From: Glutamicibacter halophytocola
Lineage (GTDB): Bacteria; Actinomycetota; Actinomycetes; Actinomycetales; Micrococcaceae
Direction: 5' to 3'
Length of the DNA: 64,000 bases
Assembly (NCBI RefSeq): GCF_001302565.1
Contig: NZ_CP012750.1
Location: forward strand, 682,001 to 746,000
In this document: piece by piece, positions 24,706-35,100 of the stretch
Numbering within the stretch: position 1 is the first letter of the stretch
How the letters are laid out: every line of letters starts with the position of its first letter
Program-made: the position numbers and the translations under genes
Notes under the pieces: generated by a model
Seen by the model: only the letters and a program-made list of their open reading frames with translations
Database searches by the model: none
What the model was told of the DNA's origin: nothing

Positions 24706-27084
24706 ATGGATTTTCTTTTTGATGATTTCGCCACCGACACCACACCGCAGGTAATGCCCAGTGCAGAAGACCTACTGCAGGGCATGAATCCGCAGCAGGA
24801 AGAAGCCGTCCGCTACGCCGGCGGCCCCTTGCTGATCGTGGCAGGAGCCGGATCGGGGAAAACCCGTGTTCTCACGCACCGTATTGCCTATCTATTGGCC
24901 ACGGGTCGTGCGCGCCCCCATGAGATCCTGGCAATTACCTTCACCAACAAGGCCGCCGCAGAAATGCGCGAGCGAGCTGCGGAGCTGATCGGGGAAGAGC
25001 AAGCAAAAAAAATGTGGATCTCAACCTTCCACTCTTCGTGCGTTCGCATCCTTCGTCGTGAAGCCGCAACCATTGGCCTTAAATCGAACTTTTCCATCTA
25101 TGATTCAACCGATTCCCTCCGGTTGATCACCCTGGTGGCCAAGTCCTTGGAAATCGACCCGAAGCGATTCACTCCCAAGGCCATAGCGCACAAAATTTCC
25201 TCGTTGAAGAACGAACTCATCGACGACGAAGATTATGCATCGACCATTAACACCAACGACCCGTTTTCTCGGGCCGTCGCCGAGGTCTACCGCGGCTACA
25301 CCCGGCGGATGCGTTCGGCCAATGCGCTCGATTTCGATGACCTAATCGGCCAGGTGGTCTTCATGTTCAGGGCCTTCCCAAGGGTCGCCGACAAATACCG
25401 GCGTCGATTCCGCCACGTGCTGATCGACGAATACCAAGATACAAACCACGCCCAGTATTCGCTGATCCGCGAGCTGACCGGCATCGAAGGGGAGACGACA
25501 CCTGGTGAGCTGACGGTAGTTGGTGACTCTGACCAGTCCATTTACGCATTCCGTGGCGCAGATATCCGCAACATCATCGAATTTGAAAAAGACTATCCCA
25601 ACGCGGCGACGATTAAGCTGGAGCAAAATTACCGCTCTACGCAGACGATCCTCTCCGCGGCCAACGAAGTCATCAAGCGCAATCCGGACCGCAACGACAA
25701 GCGGCTGTGGACTGCGAGCGGCGACGGCGAACAGATCACGGGATACGTCGGCGAATCGGAATCCGACGAGGCACGGTGGATTGCTGAGGAGATCCTGCGG
25801 CTCAACGACGAAAACGACGTTCGCCCCGGCGACGTGGCGATCTTCTACCGCACCAACGCCCAATCGCGCGCGTTGGAGGAACAACTGATGCGCGTTGACC
25901 TCAAATACCGCGTTGTTGGCGGAACAAGGTTCTACGACCGCAAGGAAATCAAGGATGCGCTGGCCTACCTGCGCGTTTTGGTGAACCCGGAGGACGACAT
26001 TAACGTCCGGCGTATCCTCAACGAGCCGAAGCGTGGCATCGGGGATCGCGCTGAAGGCGCCGTTGCAGCGCTGGCGGACCGGGAACGCATTTCCTTTATG
26101 GAGGCCCTGCGCCGTTCGGATGAAGCTCCTGGCTTGGGGACCCGCGGCATCAAGATGACCGCTGCATTTGTTTCGCTGATCGATGACCTGCAAACCGTTG
26201 CCGAAGGATCCGGCCCGGCTGAAGCGCTCGAAGCGGTGCTGGAACAGACCGGCTACCTGGAGAACCTGCGGTTGTCGACAGACCCCCAGGATGAATCCCG
26301 GGTCGAGAACTTGGCCGAGCTGGTCGCCGTGGTTCGGGACTTCGTCAATGAAGATCCTGAAGGCGGACTGGCTGGATTCCTGGAACGTGTGGCTCTGGTC
26401 GCCGACGCTGATCAGATTCCCGAGGCTCCGAGCGATGACGAAGGCGCTGCCATGGCCGCGCAAGAAGGCATGGTCACGTTGATGACCCTGCATACAGCCA
26501 AGGGCTTGGAATTCCCTGTCGTATTCCTGACCGGTATGGAGCACGGTGTATTCCCGCATCAGCGTTCGATGACCGATGAAAAGGAACTGGCAGAAGAGCG
26601 CCGCCTGGCCTATGTGGGGCTGACCCGTGCCCGCGAACGCCTGTACCTGACCCGCGCAGAACAGCGCAGCCTCTGGGGGCAGGCCCAGTACAACCCTGCG
26701 AGCCAGTTCCTAGAAGAGGTTCCGAGCGAGCTGATCGACTGGAAACGTGAAGGATCTGGCGGCGGAATGGGCTTCGGCTTTGGTAACGCAGCGGTGAATT
26801 TCGCCACGAGCAGATATGAGCGTGGAAGTCACTGGGGCGCCGGAACTTCTGGCAGCACGCCACAGCGCGGGCATAACGCGGCCCCAGTATCCAAGCAACG
26901 CGTGGTGCAAAATAAGGACATCACCGTTCCGAAGGTCGGCCAATCGGTCAAGCATTCCGCCTTTGGCTTGGGAACTGTTATTGCTTTGGAAGGTGCCGGC
27001 GACAAGACCGTGGCCAAGGTCCAGTTCCCTGATTCTGAAAAGCGTTTGCTGCTGCGCTACGCGCCACTTGAAATCGTCGAGTAG
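24706..27084 (+). CDS. pcrA: ATP-dependent DNA helicase PcrA/UvrD
   Basis: 792 residues, full-length superfamily-1A helicase. Walker A GAGSGKT is at residues 47-53; the DEYQDTN Walker B, the GDSDQSIYAFRGAD motif III, QNYRST motif IV, and TLHTAKGLEFPVV and VGLTRARERLYL motifs V-VI follow in order. The C-terminal tail (VPKVGQSVKHSAFGLGTVIA) is the Tudor-like PcrA domain that binds RNA polymerase. It unwinds DNA 3' to 5' in nucleotide excision repair and clears replication-transcription conflicts. Single-gene unit. Confidence 0.97.
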   Translation: MDFLFDDFATDTTPQVMPSAEDLLQGMNPQQEEAVRYAGGPLLIVAGAGSGKTRVLTHRIAYLLATGRARPHEILAITFTNKAAAEMRERAAELIGEEQAKKMWISTFHSSCVRILRREAATIGLKSNFSIYDSTDSLRLITLVAKSLEIDPKRFTPKAIAHKISSLKNELIDDEDYASTINTNDPFSRAVAEVYRGYTRRMRSANALDFDDLIGQVVFMFRAFPRVADKYRRRFRHVLIDEYQDTNHAQYSLIRELTGIEGETTPGELTVVGDSDQSIYAFRGADIRNIIEFEKDYPNAATIKLEQNYRSTQTILSAANEVIKRNPDRNDKRLWTASGDGEQITGYVGESESDEARWIAEEILRLNDENDVRPGDVAIFYRTNAQSRALEEQLMRVDLKYRVVGGTRFYDRKEIKDALAYLRVLVNPEDDINVRRILNEPKRGIGDRAEGAVAALADRERISFMEALRRSDEAPGLGTRGIKMTAAFVSLIDDLQTVAEGSGPAEALEAVLEQTGYLENLRLSTDPQDESRVENLAELVAVVRDFVNEDPEGGLAGFLERVALVADADQIPEAPSDDEGAAMAAQEGMVTLMTLHTAKGLEFPVVFLTGMEHGVFPHQRSMTDEKELAEERRLAYVGLTRARERLYLTRAEQRSLWGQAQYNPASQFLEEVPSELIDWKREGSGGGMGFGFGNAAVNFATSRYERGSHWGAGTSGSTPQRGHNAAPVSKQRVVQNKDITVPKVGQSVKHSAFGLGTVIALEGAGDKTVAKVQFPDSEKRLLLRYAPLEIVE

Positions 27085-27325
27085 TCAACCGGAAGACCGA
27101 GTTTTCTTCGTCACATTTCCTTGGTTCTCGGCGTAATCCCGCGGTTTCTCTACGTGTTGTAAAAGTGGGAACTTTGCGGAAGTCGGGATAGTCTGAGAGG
27201 TGCGCACGGGCTACGGCGCCTTATGACGTCCGTTTGTTGCGGTGCGCTCTCTTAGGTATGGGATGGATTTCGGTCCATGGCCATGCCGCGAGTCAGCATG
27301 AACTTCGAACGAAGGACACAAACCC

Positions 27326-28498
27326 GTGGACCTGTATGAGTACCAGGCGCGCGATCTATTCGAGGCACACGGCGTTCCCGTGCTTGCCGGTATCGTCGCT
27401 TACACCCCGGAAGAAGCCAAAGCCGCAGCTGAGAAGATCGGCGGCGTTGTTGTAGTAAAGGCACAGGTCAAGGTCGGTGGCCGTGGCAAGGCTGGCGGCG
27501 TTAAGGTCGCTAAGACCGCCGATGAGGCTTTTGAGCACGCATCCAACATTCTCGGTATGGACATCAAGGGCCACACCGTTAACAAGGTCATGATTGCTCA
27601 GGGCGCCGACATCGCTGAGGAGTTCTACTTCTCGGTGCTGCTGGACCGCGCGAACCGCAACTACCTTGCAATGTGCTCGGTTGAAGGCGGCATGGAGATC
27701 GAGGTGCTCGCAGTTGAGCGCCCAGAGGCTCTGGCCAAGGTCGCAGTGGACCCAATCGTTGGCATCGACGCAGCCAAGGCTGCCGAGATCGTTGAGACCG
27801 CAAACTTCCCAGAAGAACTGCGTGCCAAGGTTGCAGAAACCATCCAGAAGCTTTGGGTTGTTTTCAAGGAAGAAGACGCAACCCTCGTTGAGGTCAACCC
27901 ACTGGTGAAGACCGGCGCCGGCGACATCGTTGCGCTGGACGGCAAGGTCTCCCTGGATGACAACGCTTCCGAGGTTCGCCACCCAGCTCACGAAGAGCTG
28001 GAAGACAAGGGCGCAGCCGATCCACTGGAAGCCAAGGCAAAGGCCGCTGGCCTGAACTACGTCAAGCTGGACGGCGAAGTAGGCATCATCGGTAACGGTG
28101 CTGGCCTGGTTATGTCCACCCTGGACGTCGTTGCCTACGCTGGCGAGAACCACGGTTCGGTCAAGCCTGCAAACTTCCTTGACATCGGTGGTGGAGCTTC
28201 GGCTGAGGTCATGGCCAACGGCCTGGACGTCATCCTGAACGACCCACAGGTCAAGTCGGTCTTCGTCAACGTCTTCGGCGGCATCACCGCTTGTGACGCT
28301 GTCGCAAACGGCATCGTTGGCGCGCTGAACACCCTGGGCGACTCGGCGAACAAGCCACTGGTTGTCCGCCTGGACGGCAACAACGTTGAAGAGGGTCGTG
28401 CCATCTTGGCCCAGGCCAACCACCCGTTGGTCACCCTGGCAGCAACCATGGATGAGGGCGCCGACAAGGCTGCCGAGCTCGCCAACGCAGCGAAGTAA
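27326..28498 (+). CDS. sucC: Succinyl-CoA synthetase, beta subunit
   Basis: 390 residues, ATP-grasp beta subunit of the ADP-forming enzyme of the citric acid cycle (succinyl-CoA + ADP + Pi to succinate + ATP + CoA). It starts [20 protein letters not shown], with the nucleotide-grasp region [18 protein letters not shown] and the C-terminal [16 protein letters not shown] segment. The start is GTG 27326 after GAAGGACA. SucD follows after 16 bases, forming the usual operon. Confidence 0.97.
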   Translation: MDLYEYQARDLFEAHGVPVLAGIVAYTPEEAKAAAEKIGGVVVVKAQVKVGGRGKAGGVKVAKTADEAFEHASNILGMDIKGHTVNKVMIAQGADIAEEFYFSVLLDRANRNYLAMCSVEGGMEIEVLAVERPEALAKVAVDPIVGIDAAKAAEIVETANFPEELRAKVAETIQKLWVVFKEEDATLVEVNPLVKTGAGDIVALDGKVSLDDNASEVRHPAHEELEDKGAADPLEAKAKAAGLNYVKLDGEVGIIGNGAGLVMSTLDVVAYAGENHGSVKPANFLDIGGGASAEVMANGLDVILNDPQVKSVFVNVFGGITACDAVANGIVGALNTLGDSANKPLVVRLDGNNVEEGRAILAQANHPLVTLAATMDEGADKAAELANAAK

Positions 28499-28514
28499 GA
28501 GGGATAAGCGAACA

Positions 28515-29417
28515 ATGAGCATTTACCTGAACAAGGACTCCAAGGTCATCGTCCAGGGCATCACCGGCGGCGAAGGCACCAAGCACACCGCCCTGATGCT
28601 CAAGGCTGGCACCAACATTGTTGGCGGCGTTAACGCCCGCAAGGCTGGCACCACCGTCACCCACGGTGACCAGGACATCAAGGTGTTCGGCACCGTGGCA
28701 GAAGCCAAGGCCGAGACCGGCGCTGACGTATCGATCGTCTTCGTGCCACCAAAGTTCACCAAGGACGCAGTCGTTGAGGCTATCGAGGCTGAAATCGGTC
28801 TCGTTGTTGTCATCACCGAAGGTGTTCCAGTACAGGACTCCGCTGAGTTCTGGGCTCTGGCGCAGTCGAAGGTTGACGCCGACGGCAACCAGATCACCCG
28901 CATCATCGGTCCTAACTGCCCAGGTATCATCACCCCAGGTGAAGCACTGGTCGGCATCACCCCGAACAACATCACCGGCAAGGGCCCAATCGGCTTGGTT
29001 TCCAAGTCCGGCACCCTGACCTACCAGATGATGTACGAACTGCGCGATCTGGGCTTCTCGACCGCAATCGGCATCGGCGGTGACCCAGTGATCGGCACCA
29101 CCCACATCGACGCACTGGCCGCTTTCGAAGCTGACCCAGAGACCAAGGCCATCGTCATGATCGGTGAAATCGGTGGCGACGCTGAAGAGCGCGCAGCTGA
29201 TTACATCAAGGCCAACGTCACCAAGCCAGTTGTTGGCTACGTGGCTGGCTTCACCGCTCCTGAGGGCAAGACCATGGGCCATGCAGGCGCCATCGTTTCC
29301 GGCTCGGCTGGCACCGCCCAGGCCAAGAAGGAAGCATTGGAAGCTGCTGGCGTGAAGGTCGGCAAGACTCCTTCGGAGACTGCTGTGCTGCTGCGCGAAG
29401 TTTTCGCTGCTCTCTAA
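28515..29417 (+). CDS. sucD: Succinyl-CoA synthetase, alpha subunit
   Basis: 300 residues. A Rossmann CoA-binding domain ([11 protein letters not shown]) and ligase domain with the phospho-histidine in GHAGAIVSG, plus [12 protein letters not shown]. It partners SucC in the citric acid cycle. The start at ATG 28515 follows GAGGGAT; the frame is open upstream inside sucC but lacks similarity there. Confidence 0.97.
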   Translation: MSIYLNKDSKVIVQGITGGEGTKHTALMLKAGTNIVGGVNARKAGTTVTHGDQDIKVFGTVAEAKAETGADVSIVFVPPKFTKDAVVEAIEAEIGLVVVITEGVPVQDSAEFWALAQSKVDADGNQITRIIGPNCPGIITPGEALVGITPNNITGKGPIGLVSKSGTLTYQMMYELRDLGFSTAIGIGGDPVIGTTHIDALAAFEADPETKAIVMIGEIGGDAEERAADYIKANVTKPVVGYVAGFTAPEGKTMGHAGAIVSGSAGTAQAKKEALEAAGVKVGKTPSETAVLLREVFAAL

Positions 29418-29440
29418 GCTGACGCTGAGCTAGAAGTTCT

Positions 29441-29463
29441 GCCCCGGGTCCTTGACCCGGGGC
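29441..29463 (+). terminator. Terminator of sucCD
   Basis: A 10-bp G/C-rich stem (29441-29450 with 29454-29463) and 3-base loop, followed by TCTTCTTT. Confidence 0.85.
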
Positions 29464-29515
29464 TCTTCTTTACCCATATGGCGTCATCGACGGCCAGCGG
29501 GCCTGAGAGCGCAGA

Positions 29516-29552
29516 AAAGGGGAAGTCCGCCGGACTGGCGGACTTCCCCTTT
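29516..29552. terminator. Hairpin terminator, minus-strand transporter side
   Basis: A 16-bp stem (29516-29531 with 29537-29552) with A-run on one side and T-run on the other, downstream of the transporter gene on the minus strand; it can act both ways. Confidence 0.85.
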
Positions 29553-29625
29553 GCTATCCAGTAAGCGACGCCCGCAGGCGCAGCATTGCCGAAGCAGGGA
29601 TAGCGTGCAGGGTCTCGAAGGCGCT

Positions 29626-31176
29626 CTACGGCTGCGCCGACAAGTCCTTGCCGGATTTGCCCTGCTCAGTCAATTCCAGCTGGTAGCTTTCCTCAAGGGC
29701 TGGAACCTGCTCGAACAGCTCCTCAACATCAAGATCAGGATTCTCCTCCTGGGTCTTGACCAGTTCAATCGCTTCTTCTTCGGTGGCAACCGAAGGCAGC
29801 GAACCCGGCAGCGGCTTGCGCGCAGATTCCTTGAGGAAGCACACCGCGATGAACCCGGCTACTGACGTGCCCATCACCCAGAATGCCGGTGCCAGCGACG
29901 ACGAGGTCACAGTCACCAAAGCCTGCATGATAAATGGAGCAAAACCGCCAAAGATCGCTACTGCGAAGTTGTACGAGATGCCCATTCCACCGTAGCGCGA
30001 AGCGGTTGGGAACAAGGCCGGCAGCGACGAGGCAAGGTTAGCCACGTAGAAGGTCACAGGGAACGCCAGCAGGGACAGGCCAACCAACGTGGACCAGATA
30101 GCGCCGTGCATCATGAACAAGAAGGCAGGGATCGCCAGAACGATCGCGGAGACCGAACCAATGAATAGCACTTTGCGGCGGCCAATGCTATCTGAGAGCT
30201 TGCCGCCCAGCGGGATGCACAAGGACATGCCCACAAGGATCGGCAGGGTCAGAAGGTTACCGTGGACCGGGTCATAATGAAGGGTCTCGGTCAGGTAGGT
30301 CGGCATGTAGCTGGTCAAAGCGTAGCCAGCAGTGTTAGCTGCGGAAACCAGGACGAAGCCGGTCAGAAGCTCACGCCAATAGGACTTGACCAAGGCGATG
30401 ACACCCTTGGGAGCATCAGGCGAGTTCTTGGCATCTTCGCTGGCGCGGTTGGCTGCTTCCTGGGCTTCCTTGAACGCGGGGGTATCCTCGATCTTGGAAC
30501 GGAACCACAAGGCGATGACGCCCAGCGGCAAGGCGACCAGGAATGGGATGCGCCAGGCGAATCCTTCCATGACATCTTCGGCCAAGGTGAGCTGCAGGAT
30601 CGATACAAAGGCCGCACCCAACGCGAAGCCCATGTAGGAGCCAAGGTCCAAAAGCGAGGCAAAAAAACCGCGTCGCTTGTCAGGCGCATATTCGGTAATG
30701 AACGTAGTAGCACCCGCGTACTCGCCGCCGGTGGAGAAACCCTGGATGAGCTTCAACGCGACGAGCAGAATTGGTGCTGCTACGCCCCATACCGAGTAAT
30801 CCGGAAGGATGCCGATGCCGAACGTGGCCAGGGCCATCATGAGCAAGGTGAAAACCAGAATTTTCTGGCGGCCAACGCGATCTCCTAGTTGTCCAAGAAT
30901 CACGCCGCCCAGTGGGCGCGCAACGAAGGTTACGGCGAATACGCCGAGACTGAACAATGTCTGGATTGCGGGGTCAACGGTGTCCGGCATGAACAACTTG
31001 CCGATAATGACGGCCAAGTAGCCATAGACACCAACGTCGTACCATTCCATGAGGTTACCGACGACAGTTCCGCCGATAGCCTTCTTCAGCATTGAGTTGT
31101 CAACAACGTTGACATCTTCTACTTTCAGGCGACGTTTTCTAAAGAACAGTTGTTTACGTGGATTTGCTGCTTCCAT
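29626..31176 (-). CDS. MFS transporter, metabolite:H+ symporter (ProP/ShiA-like)
   Basis: 516 residues with about 12 membrane helices. The MHS-family signatures are present: NLMEWYDVGVYGYLAVI at the start of helix 1, GDRVGRQK in loop 2-3 and GFSTGGEYAGATTFI in helix 4. This family imports osmolytes, organic acids or shikimate-like compounds by proton symport; substrate not predictable. The start at ATG 31176 follows GAGGAG. The long C-terminal acidic tail (EEEAIELVKTQEENPDLDVE) resembles the cytoplasmic tail of ProP-type osmosensors. A 6-bp dyad (GCGAGT...ACTCGC, 31240-31259) lies upstream. Confidence 0.9.
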   Translation of the reverse strand: MEAANPRKQLFFRKRRLKVEDVNVVDNSMLKKAIGGTVVGNLMEWYDVGVYGYLAVIIGKLFMPDTVDPAIQTLFSLGVFAVTFVARPLGGVILGQLGDRVGRQKILVFTLLMMALATFGIGILPDYSVWGVAAPILLVALKLIQGFSTGGEYAGATTFITEYAPDKRRGFFASLLDLGSYMGFALGAAFVSILQLTLAEDVMEGFAWRIPFLVALPLGVIALWFRSKIEDTPAFKEAQEAANRASEDAKNSPDAPKGVIALVKSYWRELLTGFVLVSAANTAGYALTSYMPTYLTETLHYDPVHGNLLTLPILVGMSLCIPLGGKLSDSIGRRKVLFIGSVSAIVLAIPAFLFMMHGAIWSTLVGLSLLAFPVTFYVANLASSLPALFPTASRYGGMGISYNFAVAIFGGFAPFIMQALVTVTSSSLAPAFWVMGTSVAGFIAVCFLKESARKPLPGSLPSVATEEEAIELVKTQEENPDLDVEELFEQVPALEESYQLELTEQGKSGKDLSAQP

Positions 31177-31746
31177 AGTTTCACTCCTCGTATCTTTCTT
31201 GATCTTGTCGTGGAACCGGCGCCCTCCATGTCGTGGCAGGCGAGTCAAAAATTACTCGCTAAAGTCACGTTTGGACGCCGGGCGACTCATCGAAATCGAT
31301 AGATTCCTACTCGAAAAACCGCCTAATTACGGGACTCGAGTGATGAAACGCTTGAGCGGATAGTTATCTAGTCTAGCAAAAAAATGACCACTTCCCCCAA
31401 AGTTGGCCTGCCTCCACGTTTCGTGCGGGGCGTTTGCAGCGCTCTTGAAGAGGTAAGCGCAACGGCTGAAACAGTTGAAGGCAATAGGCATCGAGAAGAA
31501 TCCATGGGGACTTCCAAGTGTGGTGTTGAAGCGATAAAAGTGTGGCGAAGGACTCTATGCGACACGGCGGGAAATCTGTGGAAACGCAATAAACTAGCTC
31601 GACACAGTGGTGCCTTGAGAAGGGTTTTGCTTCGCGGAACGCCAGGCGGCGATGTGTCCATCCCACCGATTAGTGCATTGGAGCAGATACAAGAACGCCC
31701 CAAGGCTGCCGGTGGGGCATCTTGGGGCATCTATTTTGCGCGATTG
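31177..31746. other. Intergenic region without a convincing gene
   Basis: About 570 bases. Long frames exist on both strands (for example 31384-31758 plus and 31368-31730 minus), but their residue make-up is not protein-like and neither has a ribosome-binding sequence. The region holds the transporter promoter side and, at 31697-31728, a hairpin that probably ends the minus-strand gene to the right. Nothing else is recognised. Confidence 0.5.
31697..31728 (-). terminator. Hairpin terminator after the 94-residue gene
   Basis: Arms GCCCCAAG (31697-31704) and CTTGGGGC (31721-31728), with an internal GCC/GGC extension, located just past the stop of the gene at 31747. Confidence 0.6.
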
Positions 31747-32031
31747 CTAGTTTCGTAGGCCGACAGTCGCTTCTGCATCGATTCGCAGGAACGAAGAACC
31801 GATGACGGCAAAAGCTCCAGGAATCAAAAGCATCCTGTGCTTGGGGTTGTAAAAAATCTCTTCGAGCGGAGATGCCAGGACCCGGTGGACTTTTTCCAGC
31901 AGGCGGTCGTTCTCCAAGGACAAGCGTTGCTGCCCAGTTTCGATGACCACACGATCTTTTTCCGTACTAACCGATGCACGCATCCAGTCGTCATCGGGGG
32001 TACTGATAGTCTCCGACTTAATCAGGGACAC
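31747..32031 (-). CDS. Small hypothetical protein
   Basis: 94 residues from GTG 32031, with AAAGGCGG as a possible ribosome-binding sequence. An acidic/polar first half and a hydrophobic C-terminal patch (MLLIPGAFAVIGSSFLRI) that is too short for a reliable membrane helix. No family recognised. It is followed by a hairpin terminator. Confidence 0.55.
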   Translation of the reverse strand: MSLIKSETISTPDDDWMRASVSTEKDRVVIETGQQRLSLENDRLLEKVHRVLASPLEEIFYNPKHRMLLIPGAFAVIGSSFLRIDAEATVGLRN

Positions 32032-32193
32032 GGTTATTACCGCCTTTATCGTTCGTTTCGCCTCAGCGAGGATCCGCTCAGGCCAGTGACCGATGGGCGC
32101 ACTATGTGTGGATTAGCGCATACCAACTGACATATTGAATATATCGCGTCTGGCCAGCAGTCGTCTCTTATTCCCAGAGAATTAATCAACCTG

Positions 32194-35100
32194 TTACTCG
32201 AGAAGTCCTCGGATGTCTTGTGCAGTGAGCGCCTTAGAGAACCCATCAGCTTCGTCCATAACGGTCGAGATCAGCTTGCGCTTGCTTTCCTGCAGCGCAA
32301 CAACCTTTTCCTCGATGGTGCCCTGGGAGATCATCCGGTAAACCATCACCTGACGAGTTTGGCCGATACGGTGCGTGCGGTCAATAGCCTGCGCCTCAAC
32401 TGCAGGATTCCACCAGGGGTCGAGCAGGAAGCAGTAATCTGCTTCAGTCAGGTTCAATCCGAAGCCGCCAGCCTTCAGCGAGATCAAGAACAGCGGAGCT
32501 TCGCCTTCCTTGAACTGCTCGATGACCTTGGAACGATTACGCGTATTTCCGTCGAGATACACGAAATTCACGCCTCGCTCGGTCAGCTTCTCGGCCAGCA
32601 CTTTCAGATAGGAAGTGAATTGGCTGAAGACCAGAGCGCGGTGGCCCTCGCCCAGAACATCATCAAGCTGATCAAATAAGGCTTCCAGTTTCGAACCCGG
32701 AACATCCGATAGCTCGGGATCGACCAGCGAAGGCTCCAGCGCAAGCATGCGCAGATGCGTCAGGGACTGGAAAATCGTAAAGCGGTTGCGATCCAAGTCC
32801 TCCACCAGGTGCAGGATCTTCTGGCGTTCACGGTTCAGATGGGTGTCATAAACATGCTGATGCTCATCGGAGAGCCGGACGAGCAATTGCTGTTCCTGCT
32901 TGGCTGGCAGATCGAGCACCACCGATTCCTTGGTGCGTCGCAGCATAAACGGCTTGATCCGGCGCTGGAGCAACGCCAGGGTTTCCTTGTCGCCCAGGAC
33001 TTCAATAGGGCGGGCGAATTGGCGGTTGAAACGGCTCGTGTTCAAGAACAGGGCCGGTGCCACCAGCGACAACAGCGCACCGAGTTCAGAGAGATTGTTC
33101 TCCATCGGGGTACCGGTAACGGCCAGCTTGAAGTTGGTCTGCAGGTTCACAGCAGTGCGGTGGGCCTTGGTGGAGCGGTTCTTCACGAACTGGGCCTCAT
33201 CAAGGATCAGGCCAGCAAAGCGCTGCGCCTCATAAATCTCATCATTCAGGCGCAACAGCGTGTAGGTGGTGAGGATGACGTCGTAGTTTTCCGCCAGCTC
33301 GCTGAGCTGCCGCGGTGAACTCAGCGTTCCTTCAATGCTGGTCACGCGCAAGCTTGGAGCGAATCGCTTGACTTCGGTTTCCCAGTTCGAGACGACCGAG
33401 CTTGGCGCAACCACAAGGAATGGGGCAGCAGTGCGCTGGGCTGCCGGAAGCTTGGCGCAAGCCTCGCTGTCATTCCACAGCCCGTGCGCATGCAGGATCA
33501 ATGCGATGGTCTGCAGGGTTTTGCCCAAGCCCATATCGTCGGCCAAGATGCCGCCAAAGCCGCCCTGATACAGCCGGCTCAGCCAGCGGAAGCCGTCAAC
33601 CTGATAAGGGCGCAATTGCGCGTTCAGCGTTTCAGGCACGGACGCCTGCTCGCCTTCAGCGACCTTCAGCAGGGAACGCATTCGCGCAATGAACAAATCT
33701 GCGCCGTCGATGCCTTCGGCGAGCTCATCGAGCTCCTCGAAAATGGAAATCTGGAAAACCGTAAGCTTCAGATCGCCTTCTTTTGGCTTGTCGTTGAGTG
33801 CTTGGGCTTCATCAACAAGGGCCTTGAGCTTGGCGAACAGCGGCTGGTTCAAGGAGAACCACGTATTGTCCGGGAGCTTGATCTTCATCTGGCCATTGCT
33901 CATGGCCTCAACGATTTGTGAAAAAGGAACCTCGTGGTCGCCAACGGTGATCAGCAATCCCAGATCCAGCCAGTCAGTGCGCTCGTGGTTGACCGCGTTG
34001 ATCTTCAGCTGGGGAAGCTCGCGCAGTTGCCGGAATACCGGCCGGGTGCCCTTTTCGCTCAGCTTCACTATTGGCAGGCTCTCGATGGCAGGCAAGATTT
34101 CAGAGACAAAGGTAATGACGCTTTCGCCCGAGTAGAACTTGGGTGAAAGATCGGGATTCCCCGTTTCTGTAGTCTGCAGGAAGACCTCATCAATAGCTGC
34201 GCGAAGCTGTTCTTCGATTTCACGATCGTAGACTTCGTGCTGATCCGGAACCCCGGGATAGCGGATCTGGAATTCCAAGGTTGCCGAGTCATTCGGCTCG
34301 CCCTTGTCATTCACATCGCGCTTGTAGGTGACCGTAGCCTGCACATATGGGGGCTTCAAGTCCGGGAGCACCAGTTCCTCGCTGGCACTGCGCAGATCAA
34401 AGCGGCGCGCTAGACGCGGATAGACCGAATCGAAGAAGCTGTCGATTTCCGCGACCGGAATGGCCACCGGGCGACGGTCAACGTACCAGCGGCGGTGCGC
34501 CTCTGCCACGGGTTCCTTGCTCGGAGCCAACCAGATCTCGTCAGGCTGGCCCAACTGCGCATAGAACCCATGATCTGCAATAACGCCGCTAGGCGACTCG
34601 GAATCAAGCACCAGGTCCTGGCCGTCGACATGCAAAATGCCGCTCAGCTGCATCAACTGGTCATCGAGCGTCGCCTGCATGCTGAAGCTGGCCGGGTCAA
34701 CGATTCGAATGCGCTGTTCGGAGCGTGTGGAGATGAGCTCAATGCCCAGCTCCTGAGCCTGCTGAAGCAGTGGCCACAGCAGGTCGGAAGCGTATTCGTC
34801 CATGAATAGCCAGTCTTCATCCACCTTGAATTGCAACTGGGTATCGCTGCGGGCCATGGACGCAAAACGGGTGAACCAGTGGTGCTGCGAGCGCAACAAA
34901 TTCCAGCCATAGGTCTTGAAGCCCAGGGTGGTCCAGCGCAGCTGCCCGCGAACCCAGCGGCCTTCGGTATTGCGGACCATCGGCCGCACGCCCAGGCGGA
35001 ATCGCTTATTGCGGGTGGGATGCGGAATGGTGCCGGTCGGCATCCACTGTTGTTGCTGCGTGGTGTTCTTCGCATCGAAGAGCATGAATTGCAAACCCAT

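Noticed and set aside
31384-31758. 124-residue plus-strand frame in the transporter intergenic region
   Set aside because: It overlaps the terminator and the end of the minus-strand gene, lacks a ribosome-binding sequence and has no protein-like pattern; the minus-strand frame at 31368-31730 fails on the same grounds.
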